From the NCBI GenBank assembly GCA_021014945.1, contig MU266480.1:1-64000 (forward strand): a DNA stretch of 64,000 nucleotides, in the 5' to 3' direction. This document shows positions 40,844-50,591 of this stretch, piece after piece. The stretch's first letter is position 1. Each line of letters opens with the position of its first letter. Below the pieces are notes generated by a model, which ran no database searches, was not told where the DNA came from, and worked only from the letters and a program-made list of their open reading frames with translations. The position numbers and the translations under genes were made by a program. This stretch comes from Leucogyrophana mollusca. Taxonomy: Eukaryota > Basidiomycota > Agaricomycetes > Boletales.

Positions 40844-42445
40844 TCACCACAAGTACTCCACGCTATCAACATGGTCTCTCAACCACTGCACGTCTGGCCC
40901 TCCCAACAGCCTCATATCTCTGATGCCGAGGACTCTTAGTGCCGCGCCACCCTCGGCCCTCCGAGACACTAGCATCCGCAGGTTAGCGCCTGTAATTCCC
41001 CTTGTCACCAGGCGCGACAAATGTGGGAGGTACACCGGCCCGAGAGAATATAGGAGCGGGATGATGGACGAACGGCGACGACTTTCGATGACTTCGAGGG
41101 TTTTTACATTTGTTAGGCTCTCCAAAACGCGCGCTGCTTCTTCTATGCGAGACGTAAACATAGGGAGTGATAGATGTTCGATTCCAGCAAGGACACTGGC
41201 CTTGCCGTGGCTAGCAGGGGCGTGGGCAGGTGATTGTCCTGGGGCTACGAGAACGTCGACAAGTTCCTTCGAGCAAAGATCAGATATATTGAGACTTAGA
41301 GTTTTGAGAGATGGCATAGCCAGGCGACGGAACAGCGACGTATCATAAGCCGCAGAAAGATCCAGAAGTTGGAGCTCCTTTAACGCCGGGAGCTCGATTA
41401 CCGCGTCGTCCCACGGTTGCAGTTCAGCGGAAGGGCCGGACATGCATAAAACAAGCTTTTCGAGAGTCGGTGAGGCACGAAGCATATGTGAAAATGTCTG
41501 CCATGAAGGGGCAAGAATGGGTGCCTGATATGACAGAGACAGCTCGACGAGGTTGACAGAGCCTAAGAAGTAAGGTTGATTCCACGAGATGTGAACGCCC
41601 GAAAGCTCGAGGCAGCGTAGCTCTGGCGCGCCATTATTGAAGAGCTTATACTGCACATCATCAGGCAGTATTGCTGCAGCGCCATTGAAAAGCGCGTCGA
41701 ATGACCGGAGAGAGAGGATATGAAGTCGGTCAGCCGATGGTACGCTGGTTGTTGAGAGTCGAGTGAGGAAAACGCGCATGAACTCATAGTCGTAGACACC
41801 GAGTTCAAGTACACGCCAGCGGGGGATGTGCGGGAGGAGCATGAGGAGCAACTCGTCGAAATGGGCCCTGGGCATCGAAGGATCACTTGGTGCGGCGGAT
41901 GAGGAGGAATCTGAATCATCATCGGAAGATGACTCTGAGCCCGAACCGTGGCTTGGCTCATAATCTCTGTCATCGTCACAGCGGATACTAATGTTGAGGG
42001 GAAGGTTTGCGCTGCGTTCGAGCCACGCACGCACCCGCGTAAAGGGCCACCGCATTGAAGGGCTTACCACTACATTTGTCCATAGAGCAGGTGTGGCGAG
42101 AGCAACGTCGCGCCAGTGTTTGGAGACCTGGGAAACGAGCACCGGCGACGGGAATGAAGTGGATCCATCCGCCTCTGCATCTTCTCTCTCTTCTTGAACC
42201 TGGTTCCGCTTGTCCCAGGCTTCCGCATGATGCTCATCCTCCAGGCCGACTTCTATCTCCTTGTACACTTCACTTTGCAGCCGTGATACGAAGATGAGCG
42301 ATAATAACTCGTTTGGAAGGCGGTGGATGTAACAGACGTCGGAATGAGGTGGAACAAAAGGGTTTTCCGGCAGAGGAATCCTGGCATCACCACTGGTTAA
42401 ACTAGCAGGAGAGTCTCTGCCAAGATGCGACTGTTTTCTCGACAT
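40844..42445 (-). CDS. F-box protein with LRR-like region
   Basis: Single exon, 533 residues from the ATG at 42445 (MSRKQSHLGRDSP). The F-box is CYIHRLPNELLSLIFVSRLQ, followed after an acidic loop by VLVSQVSKHWRDVALATPAL WTNVVV, the standard basidiomycete F-box pattern. An acidic Ser/Asp-rich insert (GSGSESSSDDDSDSSSS) follows. The rest is a series of leucine-rich segments with LxxLxL spacing, for example LRCLELSGVHISW, LKELQLLDLS and LKTLSLNISDL. F-box proteins bring substrates to SCF ubiquitin ligases through Skp1; the leucine-rich part would pick the substrate. The neighbouring pseudogene and the gene at 44127 belong to the same family. Confidence 0.85.
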   Translation of the reverse strand: MSRKQSHLGRDSPASLTSGDARIPLPENPFVPPHSDVCYIHRLPNELLSLIFVSRLQSEVYKEIEVGLEDEHHAEAWDKRNQVQEEREDAEADGSTSFPSPVLVSQVSKHWRDVALATPALWTNVVVSPSMRWPFTRVRAWLERSANLPLNISIRCDDDRDYEPSHGSGSESSSDDDSDSSSSAAPSDPSMPRAHFDELLLMLLPHIPRWRVLELGVYDYEFMRVFLTRLSTTSVPSADRLHILSLRSFDALFNGAAAILPDDVQYKLFNNGAPELRCLELSGVHISWNQPYFLGSVNLVELSLSYQAPILAPSWQTFSHMLRASPTLEKLVLCMSGPSAELQPWDDAVIELPALKELQLLDLSAAYDTSLFRRLAMPSLKTLSLNISDLCSKELVDVLVAPGQSPAHAPASHGKASVLAGIEHLSLPMFTSRIEEAARVLESLTNVKTLEVIESRRRSSIIPLLYSLGPVYLPHLSRLVTRGITGANLRMLVSRRAEGGAALRVLGIRDMRLLGGPDVQWLRDHVDSVEYLW

Positions 42446-42569
42446 TACGATGGTCGCAGACAAAAGCTCTTCTACTTTTTCCTGACACTGGGAAATTGCA
42501 GTTGAGCAAAGGTACGAGGATAAGTACTTGCAAAGCTATTCACAGTAATCCAAAGAAAACAGTTTTCGA

Positions 42570-42627
42570 GAAGGGACGACTATAGTATTTTCATTCGAAA
42601 CTTTGGCCTGCCTACCGGAGACTAATT
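42570..42627 (+). repeat. Dispersed ~55-bp repeat, copy B
   Basis: GGGACGACTATAGTATTTTC, then ATTCGAAACTTTGGCCTGCC and ACCGGAGACTAAT. Matches 34787-34840. Lies about 70 bases before the start codon of the F-box pseudogene. Confidence 0.7.
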
Positions 42628-42695
42628 GGCTTCTAGGCAATTCACAGTACCTCGAGCTTTCTCCGAGTCCTTGCCTCCATCGACCATAATTCTGA

Positions 42696-43339
42696 ATGGC
42701 TAACAATCCGCCTATACTACCTGAGGGCGACTGATGTCCTGTCCGAGGCCTCCCGATTGAGATACACGTATCTTCAAAATTCGGGCCAAGGACAACGCGA
42801 CGCGGAGGATGAGTTTAAGGAGTTAACCGGAGGGGGTGGGGACAGTGAGGAAAAACGCCCTAACGTTGCTGGTAAAGGCACTCGCAATTCGCTTGCAAAG
42901 CACATCGCCGAATCTCGGGTATACAAGTACTGGAGGGACGTCGCGCTTGCGAACCTCATCCTTTGGACAAGCATCAAGATCGGAAAGCTGATTCAAGCTG
43001 CAATGCTACTGTCACTTGTCTGTGTTCAGACGTATGTCCAGTGCCGCAAGAAGCTACTATCAACCAGCCGGCATCGATGTTTACTGGGAAGTATGGGACG
43101 ACGGGGCCCATTGGGTACATCGAGTGTCTCTAGGCTTCCCTCAGATGGGAATCAAGTCCTACCTGCCGACGCTCAAGACGTTATGGATCATCGATCAGGG
43201 TATCTGTGACTTTCCGAAGGAGCGGATGCGGAAACCGACCGCAAAGAGAAAGAGCGCGAGGGCGTCGTCGCGAATATCGCCCCTCGCCCCTCGGAAAGGA
43301 TCTTGGCTACTAGTAGTACTCCCGCGTCCGATGACCTGA
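42696..43339 (+). pseudogene. F-box pseudogene
   Basis: MANNPPILPEGD starts at 42696, then an in-frame TGA at 42732 falls exactly where the intact paralog at 44127 (MANTPFSPPQDDLCPVHDLP) has Leu13. The frame then continues CPVRGLPIEIH, drifts, and returns to homology with ESRVYKYWRDVALANLILWT (paralog: SHVCKYWRDTALANPSLWT). In a second frame, YLPTLKTLWIIDQGICDFPK and RMRKPTAKRKSARASSRISP match the C terminus of the paralog (YLPTLKTLRIRAFDVPRDRI, RKLAAERRN). About half of the gene, the leucine-rich middle, is deleted. The stop, the frameshift and the large deletion make it non-functional. Confidence 0.85.
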
Positions 43340-44126
43340 CACGCAGGAGCACTTGATACGCTTGAATACATCGTTAGACATTGACGAACAGTTCATGTTC
43401 CAGATGTTGTGGATCGATAGTTTATGTAACATTAGTGCTGGTAAACTCCAGATAGACATCCCATTGGAAGAGATTCAACGTCGACTGCCATCAAGACCAA
43501 CTCAGTTCCATCGCACAGCCTTAACGCATACCACAACCACCATGGGTTCATACTAATTTACATAGACATGAAGGGGCCTGGTATCCAGCGACCTCGCCTG
43601 GAAGCCCATTAGGATAACGCCCGCCTCCGATACGCCCGCCTCCCGATACGCCCGCCTCCCGATACGCCCACCTCCCGATACGCCCACCTCCGATGCGTCC
43701 ACCTCCAATTCGCCCACCTCCGGGTCATAGGTTTCGCCTTACGATAGCCTGAAGACCGAAGCCTTCTCTAGATTTTTGCAGACGTTCATGGGTAGCTATC
43801 CTTAAAAACTAGCTGACTTGCACCGGGGGGCCTAGGGTTGGGCTCCCGTGTACAAGGACCTCGAAACGGGTTGTGAGTATTTTCATTCCACCATCCCTTG
43901 TGGCCTTGCTCTCAATGCAGGCGAGAGTTTGTGGCCCAGGTTGTTCACTGGGCCGAATACCGCAGATACAGGTTGCGGCGTCACCTCCGCCGATCGTAAA
44001 GACCGGCCAGACTCCGAGAAGGAGACCCTCCGTCCTTTAAGTTTTCGTTGCGCCCACGATGACGTGACGGAGTGTCAACGCTCGTACGCTGCTCTTCAAC
44101 AACTACCATCGCTGATCGCATCCTCG
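43340..44126. other. Intergenic between F-box copies, with minisatellite
   Basis: Contains the minisatellite at 43618. A frame is open upstream of 44127 but the ATG at 44127 matches the pseudogene start and family start, so this stretch is leader or promoter. Confidence 0.5.
43618..43725 (+). repeat. GC-rich minisatellite, seven 15-16-bp units
   Basis: Seven tandem units of CGCCCGCCTCCCGATA and close variants (CGCCCACCTCCCGATA, CGTCCACCTCCAATT). Units decay towards the right, consistent with expansion from the left side. Confidence 0.85.
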
Positions 44127-45551
44127 ATGGCGAATACTCCTTTCTCACCGCCTCAGGACGATCTGTGCCCAGTGCATGACCTACCAAGCGAACTACTATC
44201 GTACATCTTTGAGCTTCATGCCTGGCCTGAGTTGGGGCGAAGAGATGGCGATAGGTTGACGTATGAAGAGTTGGCGGAAAGTTGTGAAGGCGACGACGAA
44301 AGAATGACCCCTTCGCAAGGCGTTCCGGATACACTTGCGCAACCAATCCGCCTTCGGGGTCTATTGCCGCCCAAGCTAACTGTTTCTCATGTTTGCAAAT
44401 ATTGGAGAGACACCGCACTTGCGAATCCTTCCCTTTGGACAAGGATCGTTGCCAGGCGTGATGACGTTGCCTCTCCGCCATTCACCCCTGTCTTTCTTCA
44501 GACGTACCTCCAGCGCAGTGGCGCTCTATCACTCGATATCGACTTTCAATGGCAAACATGGGACGACGAGAGCCCAGAAGACTATCAAACTGATATATCT
44601 CCTTTCCTCGCCCTCCTTTACGCCCTCTTGCCATGTGTACCACGCTGGCGCACTTTCAATCTCGACGCCCCTTCTTGGCTCATGGACCAGGCACTTTATA
44701 TCCTCTCCGACACTTCTCTGCCAGCGGCACAACTTGAAAGTCTTCAATTACAACAGCGCCCTACCAACGGGGCCATCACCGCAGATGTCACGCCGCGCCC
44801 CTTTGGGGTCACGCTGTTTGGTGGTGCAGCCCCGCGCCTACACCACCTCCTGTTGGTGGACATGAGCGCAGGCTGGCTCGCTGGCCATCAGTCCATTCGC
44901 ACCCTCGACCTTGAATTCAACGAAGAGTGCCAACTCAGTGGTCTGGCTTGGGGGTTGCTGCTGCGAGCCCTACGTGCGCTCCCCTGCCTCGAGACCCTCA
45001 AACTCACTCCACATGCACCTGGATACGTGTGGACGTGGGCCCCAACCGAGGTTCTTGAAATGCCCTATTTGACCAAACTGGTACTCAGAGCGCACGCATG
45101 CTCCTGGACTGACAACCTCCTCACACGGCTCGCAGCGCCCAACCTCATCAGCCTCGAATTCGACTTCCCCTATCCCAACCAGTTCTTCGTGTCGCTGCTT
45201 TGCAGGATGGTCGTCTGGGTGTCGAGCTTGGGGGGTGGTCGGCGGGATCTTCTCGCGGGTCTGAAGGAGTTTGTGCTGACAGCTCTAGATTGCGAATCAC
45301 CATGCACAGCGCTGCTCTACAGGCAGCTTATCGCACTCGAGACGCTCGAGCTCGGGCCTAGCGCCCTTGTTGAGGGGTCAGGTTATATGGAATATCTTTC
45401 TCCCTCCTACGCGAATAGGCTTTACCTCCCGACGCTTAAGACGCTTAGGATCAGAGCTTTCGATGTGCCGAGGGATAGGATTAGGAAGCTTGCAGCGGAG
45501 AGGCGGAATGTGGGGGTGCCGTTGCGAGTGTTGATCCTCGCACCGGAATGA
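44127..45551 (+). CDS. F-box protein
   Basis: Single exon, 474 residues. MANTPFSPPQDDLCPVHDLP is followed by SELLSYIFELHAWPELGRRD (F-box), an acidic loop, and KLTVSHVCKYWRDTALANPS LWTRIV, the second half of the basidiomycete F-box module. The remainder is leucine-rich: LLYALLPCVPRWRTFNLDAP, LESLQLQQRP, LRALPCLETLKLTP and YLPTLKTLRIRAFDVPRDRI. It ends LRVLILAPE at 45549. Presumed SCF substrate receptor. A longer frame upstream uses no ATG and is not believed. It is the closest relative of the pseudogene 800 bases upstream, and more distant from the inverted gene at 40844. Confidence 0.85.
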   Translation: MANTPFSPPQDDLCPVHDLPSELLSYIFELHAWPELGRRDGDRLTYEELAESCEGDDERMTPSQGVPDTLAQPIRLRGLLPPKLTVSHVCKYWRDTALANPSLWTRIVARRDDVASPPFTPVFLQTYLQRSGALSLDIDFQWQTWDDESPEDYQTDISPFLALLYALLPCVPRWRTFNLDAPSWLMDQALYILSDTSLPAAQLESLQLQQRPTNGAITADVTPRPFGVTLFGGAAPRLHHLLLVDMSAGWLAGHQSIRTLDLEFNEECQLSGLAWGLLLRALRALPCLETLKLTPHAPGYVWTWAPTEVLEMPYLTKLVLRAHACSWTDNLLTRLAAPNLISLEFDFPYPNQFFVSLLCRMVVWVSSLGGGRRDLLAGLKEFVLTALDCESPCTALLYRQLIALETLELGPSALVEGSGYMEYLSPSYANRLYLPTLKTLRIRAFDVPRDRIRKLAAERRNVGVPLRVLILAPE

Positions 45552-45961
45552 GTTTGCTTGAAATCACCAGACTACGAACGAGACGTAAGCTTGCATTCAA
45601 TTAGCATACAACAGACAATGCGCTTTTGAGGACTCATGTTTATTGTTCATAACTAGAAGGTGGCTCGGCCTCAAGAATCCAGAGGAGCGTTATCTTCTCC
45701 CAACTTTGTCTGGTATACCTTTCGAAACCAAATTTACCCGAGACGCGGTCACGTGGAAATCGCGTGGTCTCCATGACGCGTCGACTCGAGATTTTTCTGA
45801 TTTCATTTTTCACCAGGAGCAAATCACTGTCGCAGTCGCGGCAAGTACTATGCTGTAACATAACCCTTCGCCAGATAAAGCAGACCATACAAACGTGAAC
45901 CCCGCGCTGAATTTACTTCAAACTGTAACAAGTCAATTATTTTGCACCCTGGGGTCATACC
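45552..45961. other. Convergent 3' region
   Basis: Frames of 70-80 codons are open on both strands but no ATG or motif supports either. No other feature. Confidence 0.45.
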
Positions 45962-48183
45962 TCAGTCAATAACAGCAAGCCCATTAAAGCTCCTCCGCCC
46001 AAGTATCACTTTCATAACCTCCACAGGGGTAAGCACCATTTTATCTTTCTTAGCCTCTTCCCCATCCTTGTCTACCTCCGTCCACTCGTCCTCTTCCTCG
46101 ACCGTCTCGTCAATGTCCATGAACACCTTCAACAATGATGGCGAAAAACCGCTAAGTAATGCGACGCCCTTCTTCTTACCCGTTACAGGGGTCGTGATTT
46201 CAGAGGGGTGCTGCGAGACGTCCCAGTACACGATCTCCGGCATGTCGTAACCTGCCTCCAAATACGCTCGCTCGATCACATCGTGGTTTGTCTCCCACTC
46301 AGCTGTATTTTGCGACGTTTTGCGGCGCGCCGAGTCGAACTGCATATCGGAGAACACAAAAATGCGCTTGATCATGTTCTCTTTCGCGACTTCATTCTTC
46401 AATGCGAGAGGTAGCAACAGGTTGAGGAAAACGGCGTCAAAGTCGGTGTTTCCCTCCCAGTGTGCACGACTCATGGCCGCTACTGTATCTCTTAGCCCGA
46501 GCTCGGGGTTAAGAGTGACGAACTGAGGCCGGGAAGAGAAGGTGATGAACCCATCGTTAAAGGGAGGCTTGGCGAGGCGCGCGATGAGGAGCGAGAGCGA
46601 GATTGCAGGCCCGATCGGGTTGACGTTGAATTTGGAGTTCGCTAGATGACTGCGGCTGCGCTGGAAGTACGAGATACTCCCCATCGATCCAGACACGTCA
46701 CACACGGCGATACAATTATCCAATTCACCGGACTCCTCGAGCCTCTTCACGAGCGTCTTCCACTGGGCCTCGACGACGCGCATTTTCGTTTCCGCCAACT
46801 GTTGCACCAGTCCCAAATTCGGAATCTGCATCGCCTGTTGGACGAGCTCGTGTGGAAGGAGCGTTGCCCCGCTAATCTGGGTTTTCCCCGACTCGACGGC
46901 GGTGAGGTAAGAAATGAAACGCTTGCGATCGTGTGCGAAGAACTTGTCTGTGCAATTATTCATACAGATGGATGCGACACGCGAGTAGACGATTTCGGAC
47001 CAGCGGTTGGCAGACATGAGCGGTTCTGGGAGGCATTGCGCCCGTCGCAAGGGTGTCAGAATGTGTCGCTGGAAGAATGTGCGTAGAACGTGGGCCTCGA
47101 GCGGGGATGGAGTCAGGGAGAAGGGGACTTTAGAGTGGAGGGTGCCAGTGACTTGACCATGGTGCAGAAGGATGCAAATGGCAGTGGATATATTGGTAAC
47201 ACGGTCGTGCGATCCATTCGGGGTGGGCGCCCACTTACCAGCGAGGGAGATGGAAAAGGTTAGTGATGTCCGATCCTTGGAGTCAGATGGAAGGGACGAG
47301 ATCTTTTCGAGAATGCGCTTGTCCTCCATCAGTCTATCGGCAAAGAGCTGGGCAACGGCGATATAGAGCGCACGGTACTTTGGCTGCGCGAGCCTCTTTA
47401 CCAGACGGGCGTGCGATTTTTGGGCGCCGTTTACCCGCTGCTCTCGCGACCACACTTCCTGCTCCTCGTTTGAAGCGAACTTCGGACGTGAGCCCTGCTG
47501 CGTGTAGTTGTGCAGGAAGGATGAACGAGGAGGGAGCTCATCAACGGTGGCGAGTGCGAGGATGTTCAAAAGGTCTTTCCAATACCCATGAGATGCACCC
47601 ACCCGCAGCTTGATCGGGCCAGTTTTGCTTTTCACTGTCCGGTATCTAGAGCAGACTGGAGCAACCAAGTAGTGGAGGTTGGCGATGGCGGTACGTGGAT
47701 GGTTCTTGAATAGCCATGCAAAAGCTCTGTGGAGTACAATCTGGAATTAACAAAGCAGACCAACAAGGACGTCTACCGCCTCCCGTACCTGTAGAATAAC
47801 CCCCTGTCAGACTTGCCATCGTGGATGCTGCGAGTACACCAGATGATACGAAGGGTGAGCTCGGGGTCTTCAGCCCACGCCTTCGTGAGGTACTGGTGAA
47901 CCTTCTCTCCATTCGTGAAAGGACCCATACCCTGAAACGCGTCGAGGGTAGGGGAGAGTGTAGAATTGAAGGCCGGAGCGCCGTTCCCGGTAAAGGTGTG
48001 GTGCGCAGTCTCACGGAGAGCATTCATCATCGCGTTCTGGGGAGGGGCGGGTAGCTTTGGAAGCTCTGCGGGAGGAAGCAAGACATCTAGGAAGTTGGGG
48101 TAAAGCAGCTCTGGGATAGATGGCAGAGTAACATTTTGAGAGGAGGCAGCAGCTGCAGGAGCTGGGACAGCGCGGGCCGACAT
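45962..48183 (-). CDS. DUF2828 (vWA-type) protein
   Basis: Starts at 48183, MSARAVPAPAAAASSQNVTL, with PELLYPNFLDVLLPPAELPK shortly after. An N-terminal helical part (VHQYLTKAWAEDPELTLRII, SHGYWKDLLNILALATVDEL, AQPKYRALYIAVAQLFADRL) resembles the HEAT-like region of TROVE and DUF2828 proteins. The von Willebrand A-like domain has its metal-binding motif intact in DNCIAVCDVSGSMGSIS (Asp-x-Ser-x-Ser) and continues ISLSLLIARLAKPPFNDGFI TFSS, WEGNTDFDAVFLNLLLPLAL and KRIFVFSDMQFD. It ends GRRSFNGLAVID at 45962; length is about 715 residues with one or two introns near 47650-47800. The architecture echoes the RNA-binding Ro60/TROVE proteins, so binding of structured RNA is possible. No function is established for the fungal family. 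Confidence 0.85.
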
Positions 48184-48798
48184 TTTAGCAATGATACGTT
48201 ACGCTGGCTGCTGCAGCTGGGTCACAAGATAGCGGCGACTGTTGCAACTTCGCCCCTCGTATTAATAGTAGCGGGGCTGCATAGAGAATCCCAGCTACGG
48301 GCCCGCAATCGTTTGACTCGAACTTCTTGTCGAGTCATTCGCGGAGGACACAATCCACCATGCGGGAAACAAGGGCGCCGTGGGGTGTCTAAAAATGCCC
48401 CACTCCTCCATCGAAGGAAGGGCGGTCCTCACTGGTCTTGATATTTAGTAATGGTGAGTCTACCCACAGAGTACACACACTGACAGCCCGGCTGGTCAGT
48501 TCGTCACCGTACCTGTGCACGTCAAGACTATCTGAGGCGTCTTTACCGGCAGTGCTCCTGATACATCAAATGATTGTCACTGAAAATAATCACGGCTGTC
48601 CCGCGGTGCAGTGATGAAGGGAATTGGCACAAGAGATACTCGACTTTCGTGGTCTGGGGGGTGATAATCATACATGACTGTGAGGTACAGCGCTGTTATC
48701 GGATCGACGAGTCTTGAATGAGTTACCCGTCCTTGACGTGTAGCCCAAGAGACATCTTCCGTAGCATAGACTAGTCCATTCCGATGCTTTTTTTTTGT
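48184..48798. other. Intergenic, DUF2828 promoter and UbiA 3' region
   Basis: A plus frame at 48136-48441 overlaps the DUF2828 start and has no motif. Nothing else seen. Confidence 0.45.
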
Positions 48799-50025
48799 TC
48801 ACGTTCGCTGAAGTGAGTAATCCAAAGCCACCCCAACGAAAATGAGGAGGCCAATGAATCCGTTAGACTAGGTGGCCGGGTATAAATTAGCTGAGAACAC
48901 GAGCGCTCCGGCAAACAAACATACATTGAACTTCGCGTCGTCGTCGGCACCTTCACCTACTTTCCAAGCCAGCAGCTGCCATGCCATATGTATACCCGTA
49001 CCACCGCATGACACGACGAAGTAAGTGGGCCCTTGTCCGTTCCATATCCCCGAGAAAACCAAAAGAGCCACAAATGACGCCGCGAATATGGAAAGTATAG
49101 GGCGGACCCAATCGCTGAATAGGACAGCGGTGGATTTGATTCCCGCTTTTACGTCGTCCTTGCGGTCCTGGACTGCGTACATGGTGTCATACACAATAGT
49201 CCAACTGGTCATTGGTAGTTAGTTCATCAGATGCGACAAGTAAGATGGGATACGTTACCAAACAGTCCCCAGATACATGGTCCAGACGACGATGGATTGC
49301 ACTTCACCAGTCTGAGATGTCCAGGCAATCGGAAAGCCGAAGTTCATGGCCAGGCCAAGCCAAGCTTGGGGCCAGTTAGTCCACCGTTTCGTCAGTGGAT
49401 AAAGACCTGTTAAAGGGAAAACCCAGATGCAGCCCAGTATCGCACTGGTGTGTTGTGTGACTTTGGTGGCGATACTGTGGAATACTACGGAAACTCACGT
49501 CGTGTTATTGGGGGCCGGGAGTGTGATCGCATAAGCAGTCACAACAAGCACCAAAAGAACCCAGGCTTGACCCGTCGTGACGCGACCGGAGGGAAGAGGT
49601 CTCCTTTTTGTCCGCTCTGATGTTAGTCCGTGAGTAGATTCAACCTCTGGGGGCCGCTGAAACCACACCTACCGACTTGCTTGTCAAATCTGACGTCGCA
49701 AATATCATTCCAGACGCAACCACCGCTGTGCAAGAGCAGACTGCTGATGCCGAACTTGATTGTTTGCAAAATGAGAGATCGAGGCGGTGTGTGATTAGCC
49801 AGAGCGGCCATAGTAATACCCCAAGCTAGGTGGCCGTATGCCAGTGAGCGAGATGCTTTACCATCTGACAGACCGCGTACCACACGGCCAGAATGTCAGG
49901 GTGTTGCCGATGAAAGGTTTATGCCAGCGCATAAGTTCGTAGCACCCTCGCAAGGTAACTCTCGCCACATGTTGGGGCGACGAAGGAGATTCTGATGCGT
50001 TATTCAGCAAGGGCTGAGAGGACAT
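48799..50025 (-). CDS. UbiA-family aromatic prenyltransferase
   Basis: Six exons or so, about 310 residues. MSSQPLLNNASESPSSPQHV starts at 50025, then RWHKPFIGNTLTFWP, the first helix. Both Asp-rich motifs are present: GGCVWNDICDVRFDKQVERT (Asn-Asp-x-x-Asp-x-x-x-Asp) and WTIVYDTMYAVQDRKDD. RTKRRPLPSGRVTTGQA is the conserved loop. Other helices: LLVLVVTAYAITLPAPNN, ILGCIWVFPLTGLYPL and LSIFAASFVALLVFSGI. Ends FIGLLIFVGVALDYSLQRT at 48799. It matches 4-hydroxybenzoate polyprenyltransferases (Coq2), but there is no mitochondrial presequence and the protein is short. That fits the UbiA enzymes of fungal meroterpenoid pathways better, although no partner biosynthetic gene is nearby. It adds an isoprenoid chain to an aromatic acid at a membrane. 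Confidence 0.85.
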
Positions 50026-50591
50026 TGGTAGATATCCAATCCAATGTCACATCGCTGGGACTTTATAGAAGATGGGTGTCTCTGATAAGATTTTAGATAG
50101 AGAATTCAACTTTCGAGAATAGCATCACGCCATTCCACTTTGATGGAGTGGCCGGTTGGGCTTGAACAATTTACTCAAGCACGCCTGGTTATCTATTACC
50201 TGCGAACAAATATGGCAATTGGGGAATGCTCACCATGCATTGGCCCGCGTTGGCGTGGTCCAGAACGACGGTCTGACGCCAATCGATGGCCAGGGCTTGT
50301 GTCTTAAGCGCCGGTCTCCGTGGTGGGTACGGCCCGTACGGCCAAGAGTGCTCCGTCATCATATACAGAGAGGTAATTTTATTATAGGCCAAGAAGGAAT
50401 CCTCTACCGGGTGTAGGAGATGGTGGTCAAGTGAAGTGCGGACGCCAGGTGAAATTTCGTGAGAGATCCGCATTCTTTCGGGAGGGCAGGCCTTAGTAGC
50501 TGAAGAGCTGCTGAACGAATCTAGTTGGAAGATTGGCAGATCGATGCCGACCCACCTATCCGAAGCCGGGATGCTGTTAGGTTATCGTGTT
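50026..50591. other. Intergenic, UbiA promoter
   Basis: No gene supported. From about 50535 it is similar to 52988 onward, part of a duplicated segment. Confidence 0.45.

Noticed and set aside
40414..40923. 169-codon plus frame next to the F-box gene
   Set aside because: No ATG start, overlaps the 3' end of a well-supported minus-strand gene, no domain.
45643..45888. Frames on both strands between the F-box and DUF2828 genes
   Set aside because: No ATG-led frame, both strands open, lies in a convergent 3' region.
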